Shown piece after piece: positions 55,420 through 64,000 of a stretch of DNA of 64,000 nucleotides. The stretch comes from Acanthornis magna (lineage: Eukaryota; Chordata; Aves; Passeriformes; Acanthizidae). The position numbers and the translations under genes were made by a program. A model generated the notes under the pieces. That model was not told the origin of the DNA and searched no databases. It worked only from the letters and a program-made list of their open reading frames with translations. Location of the stretch: contig JAWUZG010000018.1 of assembly GCA_036785705.1 (NCBI GenBank), forward strand, positions 7,413,501-7,477,500, read 5' to 3'. Within the stretch, counting starts at the first letter, position 1. The number at the start of each line of letters is the position of its first letter.

Positions 55420-55680
55420 CTAATAACGGGATTGGCCGCTCGCTGAGAAAAGTTTATTGATAGCTGCAGGGCTCTAATCTCCTCGGAACACAAGAGCCTC
55501 TTGCAGTCATTTAAGGGCAATTATCTAAACGGGGAGGGACAGCGAATTCCCTTTCCTTTTAACTGGATCCTATAAAGATGGTAGATTAGGAGCATATAGA
55601 TTATGAAATGAATTGATATGATAGACGTTTTATTAACTGATAAGCAACAGGATCTGATTGAAATGAATTGTCCTGCGCGC
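55420..55680. promoter_or_regulatory. Candidate non-coding regulatory block rich in homeodomain cores
   Basis: AT-rich, non-repetitive block between GC-rich neighbours, 1.25-1.5 kb upstream of the ATG. It holds TAATAAC near 55,420, an inverted CCAAT box at 55,431-55,435, a HOX-like TTTATTGAT at 55,453-55,461, CAATTATC at 55,518-55,525, and a run of TAGATTA/GAATTGAT motifs at about 55,585-55,670. The composition resembles conserved non-coding elements near developmental genes; conservation was not checked. Confidence 0.3.
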
Positions 55681-55899
55681 AGCCCTACACACACGTATCA
55701 CACACACGCGTGAGCACATGCCCTTGCGGGGTCGTTTCCTATATCCTGCACGTACATCACACCCACCTCCCGCATCTGATGCGCTCACGGATGATCCCTC
55801 CGCCTGAAGGTGATTTGGGGCGGTTTGCGGGCTACTCCCGCGCATTCCTATACATGAAGGTGAACGCACGTCGCACAGAACTATTCGCTGGCAAAACGC

Positions 55900-56125
55900 T
55901 CACATTGGTACATCCAACTGCCCTCCTGCTCCGTGCCGCCCTGCTGAGCGCTCCTGCGAGGCGGGGGCAGTGGTGCCACCGCCCAACCCAGCCCAGCCCA
56001 GCCCAGGCCGGCTCCGTGCCCCGCCGGTGCCGGTGCCGCTGGCCGCAACCTCCCCCGCGCCCCATCGGGCCGGGGGGCCGGGTCCGGCCGCGTCGGGACG
56101 GGGGGGTGGGGGGGGTGCTCGGAGA
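55900..56125. other. CpG-rich patch upstream of MSX1
   Basis: GC-rich patch with dense CpG, a short cccag-type run at 55,980-56,005 and G-rich homopolymer near 56,100-56,116. Directly adjoins the TCF/SMAD motif cluster. No exon recognised. Confidence 0.5.
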
Positions 56126-56129
56126 AGCG

Positions 56130-56290
56130 GCTGCATTGCTAATTGCGAGAATAAACAATCTGTCACGATTAGTCAGTGCCTCTAATAGGCAGACAAGTGA
56201 TGTTGTTTTTAGGCGCCAGCAGCGGTCTGATCAAAGGCTTCAGCTGGAGGGGGACTATTGAGGACGTTAACCCGCATCAAGGGAGCAAGG
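56130..56290. promoter_or_regulatory. Candidate MSX1 enhancer with TCF/LEF, SMAD-type and MSX-type sites
   Basis: About 2 kb upstream of the ATG. Visible motifs: CTAATTG at 56,139-56,145 (MSX homeodomain consensus), CAGAC at 56,190-56,194, GGCGCC at 56,212-56,217, GTCTG at 56,225-56,229, and GATCAAAGG at 56,229-56,237, which is the reverse complement of the optimal TCF/LEF site. Msx1 is a known target of BMP/SMAD and Wnt signalling, so this combination fits. The GGCGCC-to-GTCT spacing is 7 bp, not the 5 bp of the classical BMP element. Activity and conservation are untested. Confidence 0.4.
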
Positions 56291-56559
56291 CGCCTTAGCC
56301 CTGGGACATCGGCACATTCAGCCTGACAAAATTAGTTTGCTCTACCAATCACACGACATTTTCCCAAAGCCCGGTACTCGGCACGAAGATGCACCCCCAC
56401 CCCACCCCCGACTAAGAAAGCACGCACATATATCGATGCGTCGTGTTTCACAGTGTCACGGTGTCCCCTCCACCCGATCCTACAGGTAGGATCTTGTTTT
56501 GTTTGGATTTAAAATTATTATTATTTTTTCCCGATTCCAAACTTAACCATGCAAAAGAA

Positions 56560-56880
56560 GAAGTGATGTGTTTATTAGACCTCGAGGCAGCCCCTGGACT
56601 GAGTTCGATCTCGTTGTATGATAGAAATATGAAAATAAAAATTAAACCTGCTGGCTTTTTCTCCCTCCTCTCTTTTCTTTTGTATAATGATTTGAACATT
56701 GGGATGTTGCTGAAGTTTGAAGAGATGCATGTGTGTCCCATACCGAGAGCGCAATCCCGCTCTCATTTAGAGTTGACAGAATGAGATAATTAGCTCTTTA
56801 TTTATCTCCCAGCAATGAGCGCTTTGTGTTTACATTTCTGTCATACTCGCTGTTATTTCAATCACTGTACCATAGCAAGG
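56560..56880. promoter_or_regulatory. Candidate non-coding regulatory block
   Basis: Non-repetitive AT-rich block with TATAATGATTTGAAC near 56,680 and GAGATAATTAGCTC near 56,783, and no credible open frame. Listed because its texture resembles conserved enhancers near homeobox genes. Evidence is weak. Confidence 0.22.
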
Positions 56881-57334
56881 ACTTGATCCTAATTCACATG
56901 CTGACTTTTCATCTCTTGGGCTGGAAACGAGATGCCAGTAAAGTTTCTTTCGTTTCTTGCTCCTTTTTTTCTTTACCTTCTTTCTTAATGAAATCTAAAA
57001 ACTGTAAGTTAGGAATGGAGGAAACAAAATTGCAAAACGAAATCTCCCCCAAGATTGATTTCTGTGTTTAGCAGGAAATTTTTAGTATCCCAGCTCTACC
57101 TTCCTTGCTTACTGCGCTGTGGGTGACCAAAACACCACTGGATTTTAGGAACGTTTTAAATACCTGTTTCGTGTTGTTGATACACTGGTTTACTTTTAGG
57201 TGCCTCTCTTATTTTCCTCCCTGGGCAGTAAGGAAAATCGAAGGAAAAGGGCAGAGGGAAATGGGTGACTTTATTGGCGCTTGTTCCACTCCGGTGTTTT
57301 TATTGGGAGCCGTGGCGCTTCCCCGAAGGCACTT

Positions 57335-57440
57335 GTGCTAGATAACAATATTGGGCAATTAGCATCCTAAACAGTCCCGTTTCAATATAATGAATGTGCT
57401 AGGCAAAGCCATTACCCATAGCATTTTATTTCGGTGGGAA
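57335..57440. promoter_or_regulatory. Candidate regulatory block with MSX-type site
   Basis: Contains CAATTAG at 57,356-57,362, the reverse complement of the MSX consensus CTAATTG, beside ATTGGG and AGATAACAATATT. About 3.2 kb upstream of the ATG. Seven-base sites occur often by chance. Confidence 0.22.
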
Positions 57441-58179
57441 TACAACAAGGGCTGGGAGGAGTGCATGGGGGATGGGGAGAAAGGACAGGAGGCAGCGCTA
57501 AGCCAATTCAGGGTATTGTCTGCCTTTTGTAAACGTTATCTTTGACTTAAAGGCAGGACTCAGAAAGGAGAGGGGTGTTGTTGTTTCCCTTGTTTCTATT
57601 TTATTTCTCCCGAGACAGCTGTTCTTAGGAGACCAGACAGTCCCGCAGGACACGAGCCGGCTTTGGGGACGAGAAGCTCCGGGGCAGCTCTGCTGCGCCG
57701 GGCACAGCCTGCGCACTGCCTACGCGCTCCCTGCGCGCCCTTCAGCAGCCTTGCTTCATCTCTGAGAGACTCAGCCCTGGGGGCAAAGAGCCAGAACTGT
57801 CGCAAGTGCTAAAAATGTCCCGCGGGCTTTACAAGCCCTCAAAGCCCTTCAAGTGCTCAAAGCCCTCCCTGCTTTCGTCGCTGGTCTCCGGGTGTCGGAA
57901 AAATGAGAAAACACCTCAGTCCTTTTCTTTTTGTCTTCCCCCCCCCTTTTTTTTTTTCGTCTTTTCTTTTATTTTCCTCTCTCCCTTTCCCCCCTTCCTC
58001 TTCTGCCCAGATTAAACGTAACCCAAACTACTTTTAAGGCTTCAGGCACCTGGACTGGTCCTCGGGAGGTCACCAGGAGCGGTTTGGATGGCCAAACTCC
58101 AGTCGCCGAGGCGTCCCCGGCTCTTTGAGGGCCGAAGGAGCCGGGCTGAAAGGAAGGCACTATTTCAAGTGGCCTAAAT

Positions 58180-58400
58180 TAATTTGATCGCGACATTATG
58201 ATGCACTTGCAAAAGATGAAAGAAAAGGCTGGCCGTCTCCTCCAAGATCTTTATAATTATAGATAATATATCCTATTTCAAAGCAATTAGCTCAATCAGG
58301 CGTAACGAGGCACTTTGCTGCCAGGGACTAACAATGCCTTACGGTTATTTAAGCTTCAAGATGTCAAGCAGACTTCGAGACTCTGCTCTGCCCAAAAGGG
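58180..58400. promoter_or_regulatory. Candidate regulatory block with MSX-type site
   Basis: AT-rich block with AAATTAATTTGATC near 58,177, TATAATTATAGATAATATATCC near 58,252-58,272, and CAATTAG at 58,284-58,290, set between GC-rich segments. It reads like a conserved non-coding element; not verified. Confidence 0.28.
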
Positions 58401-58489
58401 AACTTGGCTGCCTTGGTGAAAGCCCCATGGCTAAAACACTGGTTTCCCTTCAGCGACAACACGCCTATTTAATTTAATATATATTTTAA

Positions 58490-59600
58490 AAGGTCTTGCA
58501 AAGGTGTCGGCTCTGCTGGAGAAGGGCACCGCTCCCCCAGGCGCATTTGGGGCCGGTGCCTGTGGGCCATCACCTCTGCCCCTGCCCGCCAGCACCGACC
58601 TGCCTCACCTCGCCCGCTCGGTCCGGGATGCTTGTGCCCTCCGAGCCTTTCCCCCCCTCTTGGTGCCTTTCTTTCGCTAGCTTTTTGAGGTGATTCCGGC
58701 TATGTCTCACGGAGTCCTGCAGGAGCAGCCGCTGATGGGGCGCACCTCTCGATGCGCGGCTCCCAGACCCAGGGCAGACCTCCCCGCAGAGTCAGCGCCT
58801 CCTCCGAGCCCCAGAGCTTTACCCTGCCCTCGCCTCTCTTTTACCTGAAGCGCTTGCAGAAGGCAAGGTCCCTGCAGATGGCAAGGTCCCTGCAGATGAC
58901 AAGGTCCCGAGAGCCCCGAGCGCACCGCGTTAGCCCCGAGCCGGCGGTTCTGCGTGCGAGCCTGCCCGTGTGTGAGGGGCTCTGCAGGCACACCGAGAGG
59001 GGAGCACGGCCCCAGGGCCGGAGCCACTCGCTCCGACCAAAACCCGCAGGAGGGGTGCGCAGAGCAGGCTGTTCCTCCGTGCCCAGCGGCGGCGGCCGTG
59101 GGTGAGGGTTTAGGCCAAAATGCCGAAAAGCAACTTTTCCCCGTTTGCCGGTGCCGCTGCAACCCGCCGTGCAGAGCTGCTCCCCGGCTGCCCCGCCACA
59201 GCCGTGCCGTGCCCGGGCGCTCCGCGGGGCTGCCCCGGGCCGGGCGCTCGGTGGGGCCGCCGCCCCGGGCACCGGGCTGGCCGGGAGCCTGTGCCCAGCG
59301 CCGCCCCGGGCACCGGGCTGGCCGGGAGCCTGTGCCCAGCGCCGCCCCGGGCACCGGGCTGGCCGGGAGCCTGTGCCCAGCGCCGCCCCGGGCACCGGGC
59401 TGGCCGGGAGCCTGTGCCCAGCGCCGCCCCGGGCACCGGGCTGGCCGGGAGCCTGTGCCCAGCGCCGCCCCGGGCACCGGGCTGGCCGGGAGCCTGTGCC
59501 CAGCGCCGCCGCCCCGGGCACCGGGCTGGCCGGGAGCCTGTGTCCAGCGCCGCACGGCCCGGCCCGGCAGGCCGCGAGAGTAGAGCCGTGCTCGAACGAA
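58490..59600. other. CpG-rich segment surrounding the 41-bp minisatellite
   Basis: GC- and CpG-rich stretch about 4.3-5.4 kb upstream of the MSX1 ATG, including the minisatellite. A short triplicated motif (aaggtccctgcagatggc type) lies at about 58,860-58,910. No exon is recognised. It may be an upstream CpG island. Confidence 0.5.
59260..59549. repeat. 41-bp GC-rich minisatellite, 7 units
   Basis: Six consecutive 41-bp units that read as identical (59,260-59,505), followed by a 44-bp last unit with an extra gcc and a C-to-T change. The unit contains ccgccccgggcaccgggctg. Lack of divergence suggests recent expansion or homogenisation. Several GGG runs per unit give G-quadruplex potential. 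The unit has no stop in any plus-strand frame, which explains overlapping long open frames here. Confidence 0.95.
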
Positions 59601-59799
59601 TCGCTGCCGAAGAAAAATTATTAACTGTGCAATTAGACTGTCAGCTTTCCTTCCAGGGATTTTTACTTCTGGGGGGGGGGGGGGGTGACCGAAGGGAAGA
59701 AAAATTAAAGATAAAATTTTAAAAATAATGCCCTAAATCGATAAAGCGGTTCAAGGGAAAGAGGAGGCCGGCGACGTGAATGCGAACTAAACAAAGTTT

Positions 59800-60330
59800 A
59801 ACCACCCCTCCTTCTTCTCCCCATGCGCAAAATGGAAACCTTATTAGATGATTCACTGTGAATCACTAGATTGAATGCGATCATTATGAGTGAATGATAG
59901 TCGGAGCTCCGCTGGCCTTTTCTTTCCTAGAGGCAAAAGTATAAAATATGAAGGATATAAATGATCTTCTCTCCGCTCTCTCATAAAGGACATTCATTCA
60001 AAACCGCGCTCTGTCTCTCTCCCAATTGCTTTGGTTCCCTCGAATTCCGCAACGATCAAGGTAGATTATGATGAGTCCTAGTTTATTTGTCTTCATGTCC
60101 TTGTTTATTGGTGGGATATCACGAAATGTAATTTGTCCCAAATTCTTTAAGATGAGAAAATAGTTTGTGGTTGAAGGAATCTGTGCCAGTTCTGCCAAGG
60201 CAGTCTCCGATGCTCAGAGCAAGTTCATTATCATGCTATTTGACAGCATTTCCGTATTTTCTCCTCATTTCTCAGGAGCCTTTTACATATTGTTGCATAA
60301 GAAAAAGGTTTCGACCGTTCTAGTTATGAG
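59800..60330. promoter_or_regulatory. Candidate non-coding regulatory block with 15-bp palindrome
   Basis: AT-rich, non-repetitive stretch with the perfect odd palindrome gattcactgtgaatc at 59,850-59,864, GATCATTATGAGTGAATGAT just after it, and TAAT/ATTA cores to about 60,310. No credible open frame. Possible enhancer; conservation not checked. Confidence 0.28.
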
Positions 60331-63300
60331 ATTTCCTAGATTTTTTTACAGGCAGAGCCAGTTTACAAAAGCTGTATTGTTTGACTGAGGTCTGGGTTTC
60401 CATTTGGGGTAATTATTGTATTCCCAGTCTTCTTCTAATCATTTGCTCACAAGGATAGGATTTTTTCCTCGCCTTTTGAAGAAGATGAAATACCCCAAAG
60501 TTGCAAGGCTATTGAAATAATCCTCCCACTTCTTTGCCTATTGTCTAAAAACTATTTCTTACATCTCTCTAAATTGCTGGAAAATATGTGTCACAAAGGA
60601 TCATATGAAAACACACAGTACAGTAGATATGCATGTCACCACGTTTTGAAAAAACTCCACAATCCTGATCTAAGCCTGATCCCACTAGAGAGGTGTGTGC
60701 AAATGGAGGGGGGGGGGACACCAAAAACAAAACAAAACCACTTTTCAGAAGGAAATAAGTTTCAGCTCCATAATAATCAGCTCCCGAGGAAAGAACGTCC
60801 ACAGAAGGGAAAATGAAGTGCAAGCAATGCCTGTGTGCGTCAGGGTCGCCTGTGCAGAAGGATTTCTTCTCCAGCTGCTGCCTCCAGCTGCAGAGCTTGA
60901 GGAGCGCTGTGAGCCACGGCCCCACAGGCAGGGAGCAGCTCAACCTGCGACACGGCACTGGAGCTTGGCAGGTCTCCTCTTTCCAGCACAGCTTTTTCAC
61001 CTTCCTGCTGGTGTCACACAGCATCCCAAGGCAAGACCGTTTCTCCCCCCTGCCTTTAATTTGCATCTGTAAATCTGAGTCCCAAAAATATCCCTCTAAG
61101 CTCACAAGGAACAGGTTTGGGGAAAATGTTTATTTTCTTCCTCTGCTAAGATGGTTCAAAAGCAATAGCCTTAAGCCAAAACCTGCCACTTCGGAATACA
61201 TATATTCATGCAAATACATATAGAAGAATTTTAATTTCCTTGTGTAAAGAAAACTACAGCTAAACAGCAGAGTAAATGGTGTCAGGTATTTTCCAGACTC
61301 TGTCAATCGAAAAACAAAACATCATCAAAACAAAACTCCTGTAACTGTCAAAGTCATCCTCAAATATTTGAAACTGTCCTGATGATATGTAACCCCCTGC
61401 TTAGGAACTCCAGTGCCTTTTATTTTGGTGAAATGATCTCACCACATCCTTTTGCTGAGTGGCAGCCGATGGCTAGATATGATACTGGGAGCTACATCAT
61501 TCTAATAAATAAATATATCCAAACAATTTCACTGCCAGAGGAGGAGGAAAAAAAAATCCAAATATTTTGTAAGGAAACTGAATTTGTCTTTTAGAAAGCT
61601 TATGTTCCTCTTAGACTTTCCGTCAACCACAAACACAATCATAATCTAAAAAGTTCCTGGCTTGCCAGCTGCTGGGCTTATTAGCTTTTGGAACAGGAGA
61701 GATAACATTTCTAGACATTGGTCTGCCTTGTGCTGCCTTCATGTTATTCTCAGTGTATGTGGTTTTGACTTTATTTACGCAGCAAGTGTGAGGTCTCTCA
61801 TGGTGTTGGGTCACTTTGCTGTTCAACAGCTGGGGGCTTTTCTGCCTCTCAAAGCAGGACCTATTTCAGCCTCCCAAACAGCATCAGACTTCTTGCAATC
61901 CATGGCTGTAAGGTGCAACACTGTCCATGCGCCCTCTGGCCCTTGCAGGGACAAATCCCAGGCCATGGGTGGCTGTGGGGTGCCCAGACCAGGCACACAG
62001 GGTGCTGCCCACCTCCCCCTTCCCCTGTCAGCAGCACGGACTACACTGTGGAGCAGGACAGTGTCCTGACATTGGGTCCAAACTCTGCCAGTTTGGAGTG
62101 GCACCAAATGCAGTCTGTCCCCTGCTAGTAATGGTCCTATTACCCTTGGATAGGTTTAGGTCCATTAGACTTTTACTTCTGAAACAATCTTAAGATAACG
62201 CAAAGACACAAGGAGGAGGCTCTGACAGCAGGCAAAAAAGGGGCAAGTTCAACACACGGAATTAGTATCTCCCTGAGGTTTGCTGGTGCTATTTTGAGGT
62301 AATTTCGCCTCTTTTACACAGAAGCCTCCCATGAGAGTCCACCCTTTACTAGTTACTAAGTGCAGCTGCAAACCCTGGCAGTAGGTGACGTATGAGTGCA
62401 CACACACACACACATCCTGACTCCCACACTGTGGTCGCTGGGGCTCGGGTGTGGGGGTAAGTCAAAACTCACTCGACCCAGCAGTAGCTATGTACAGAAA
62501 AAAAACCATGTGCAGCAGCATCACAGGTAAATTCAGCTCCTTCTCTCTAGCCAACACAAGTAGCTCAATGCCAGTGACATATAAATACAGGGATAGAAAA
62601 CGAAATACCACAGGAGTATATACAGACCTGGCAAGGAAGGGAAGCAGTACATTCACTGATAGTGACAGGGAACACCTCTATTCCAGCAGAGAGGTTGAAA
62701 AATAAGGGGTGGGAGGGAAGGAGGAGAAGAAAAAAAGGAGAAAGGAGCACCACGAGCGTCTTGGAAAGTCACCGGAAGCTTTGTTCTTAGGAATAAATCT
62801 GGCTTCTTGTGATTCCCTTTCAGCAGTGCTGGCTGGGAGCCAGCTGGGTCCCCTGGAGTCCCCCTGGCCTTTTTGTCTGGAGCCTGGGAATCTGTCTAGA
62901 GCACAAGGCTGGGGGGACCAGACTTGTATTTGCAGGAGGGGTAGGCTTAGGCAGTGGCCACATAGAAGAAAGGGAGTTTGCAGTCCTCAGACCTTTGGGA
63001 GAGTCTCCCCAGGACTGTTGGGTAGGTAGAGGAGATTTTCCCTGCTTTGGGGGCACTCTCGAGGGAGGTATGTGGACTAGGGAGCAGGAGGAAATGCAGA
63101 CTGTTTGCCTCCAGGCCCGAGATGCCAGAGCAAATGGGGTGGGATGGAGGCATGGAGGGGAGTGAGCAATGTTCTCTGGCCCTCACCCAGCTGGCTTGTG
63201 CAAGTTGTCCCAGGGTGTCTCACCCTCCCCAAGATATTGTTGCAAAGGCAAATGCCAAATAAAATGATAAATTACTAACAAACAGAACAAAACCAAACCA

Positions 63301-64000
63301 AAAGCCTTGGACCCACTGAGCATTACATTTCCCTTGCCCCACTAGCTCTTTCTTTCTGCAGACCTCTTTCAGGGTGATGAAAACTGGGCTCTCAAAGCTA
63401 CCTGTCAGATCCAAAGATGCTGATTGGTATCTTTCCAATACTTATGGGTTTTCACGCATGATTGAGACATTTCTAAAAATTTTATTCACTTATTTTTTCA
63501 GATTCAGTTATCCTGGTGCATTATTCTGCCCTTTTTTTTGTATTTTCTCCCACCCCCTTTATGACCTTTAGAAATAAAATTCAATTTATTTGGCTACTTC
63601 ACAGACAAAATCTAAAGCCTGCCTTAATTTGTAGTTTACTAGCCCTCTGATGTGAGACTACATAGAGAGCCCCTATCTGATCAAATGGCCAGTACCCTGA
63701 CACAGTCCAATTATGTGAAAATATATCCTTGCTTATCATTTCAAATATCGTATAAGTGGAGAAACTGAAGTAGCTCCCTGTCTGTTTGATTTTCCTGTTC
63801 AGACACACTTGTTTAAACAGGCACCGTGAGACTTTTCTGTAATCTTGGAGGAGTTCAAAAAGCGTTTTTGCCTTGAAAGCCCTGAGATGGTTGATGGTGG
63901 CCACCCCCAGCCAGCTCCAGTCAGGCAATGTCCCCTGCAGCTGAGCACTCTGCCCTCTGGCCATGAAATGCACCTGTCCCAGGTATCTCCCTGCAACATG
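60331..64000. other. Upstream flank without recognisable genes
   Basis: AT-rich to mixed DNA. Contains a G-run followed by CAAAA-type sequence at about 60,704-60,748, a short (CA)n at 62,399-62,414 and a purine-rich tract at about 62,710-62,750. The longest open frame (minus, 60,569-61,105, 178 codons) has no known domain and no coding signs. I see no CR1 copy. The next upstream gene in other vertebrates (STX18) is not seen. Confidence 0.5.

Noticed and set aside
58707..59722. Long overlapping frames on both strands (up to 282 codons)
   Set aside because: They come from the stop-free 41-bp repeat and GC-rich flanks. The repeat translates in every plus frame, so open length is no evidence of coding.
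60569..61105. 178-codon minus-strand frame
   Set aside because: No domain, no signs of constraint and a partly low-complexity sequence; treated as chance.

Overview
The window looks like a stretch of bird genome around one developmental gene, MSX1, on the minus strand. The bird assignment rests on three things: CR1 LINE fragments of the avian type, an MSX1 protein that reads like the chicken form as I recall it, and AT-rich low-gene-density DNA with one strong CpG island. The N-terminal half of MSX1 differs from chicken as I remember it, so I infer a non-chicken bird; I cannot name the species.

Layout, left to right. Positions 1-46,500 are a gene-poor, AT-rich flank lying downstream of MSX1. 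It holds three CR1 fragments (4,478-4,665 minus, 6,753-7,630 minus, 31,370-31,583 plus), A-rich low-complexity tracts, and no exon I can support. From 46,550 to 50,665 there are several CpG-rich patches without recognisable genes, the strongest at 50,280-50,665, plus a GATA/GACA microsatellite and long poly-A runs. MSX1 occupies about 54,270 down to 51,240. It has two coding exons (54,166-53,713 and 52,265-51,835), a 1,447-bp GT-AG intron, a poly(A) signal at 51,263-51,258, and a CpG-island promoter with CCAAT, GC-box and TATA-like elements. Just upstream of the promoter is a 20-bp minisatellite (19 units, 54,501-54,880). From 55,400 to 64,000 lies upstream flank with candidate regulatory blocks, a second GC-rich minisatellite of 41-bp units (59,260-59,549), and no exon I can support.

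How it works together: MSX1 is a homeodomain repressor downstream of BMP and Wnt signalling in limb, face, tooth/beak and neural crest. The sequence is consistent with that. A TCF/LEF consensus, SMAD-type boxes and an MSX-type homeodomain site lie close together about 2 kb upstream of the ATG. An AT-rich, partly palindromic 3' end could serve as an antisense start of the kind described in mammalian Msx1. All other long open frames, including a 610-codon plus-strand frame across exon 1, look like by-products of GC-rich or tandemly repeated DNA. I found no new protein system. The unusual features are the two recent-looking minisatellites beside the promoter, the orphan CpG island just past the 3' end, and the candidate antisense start.
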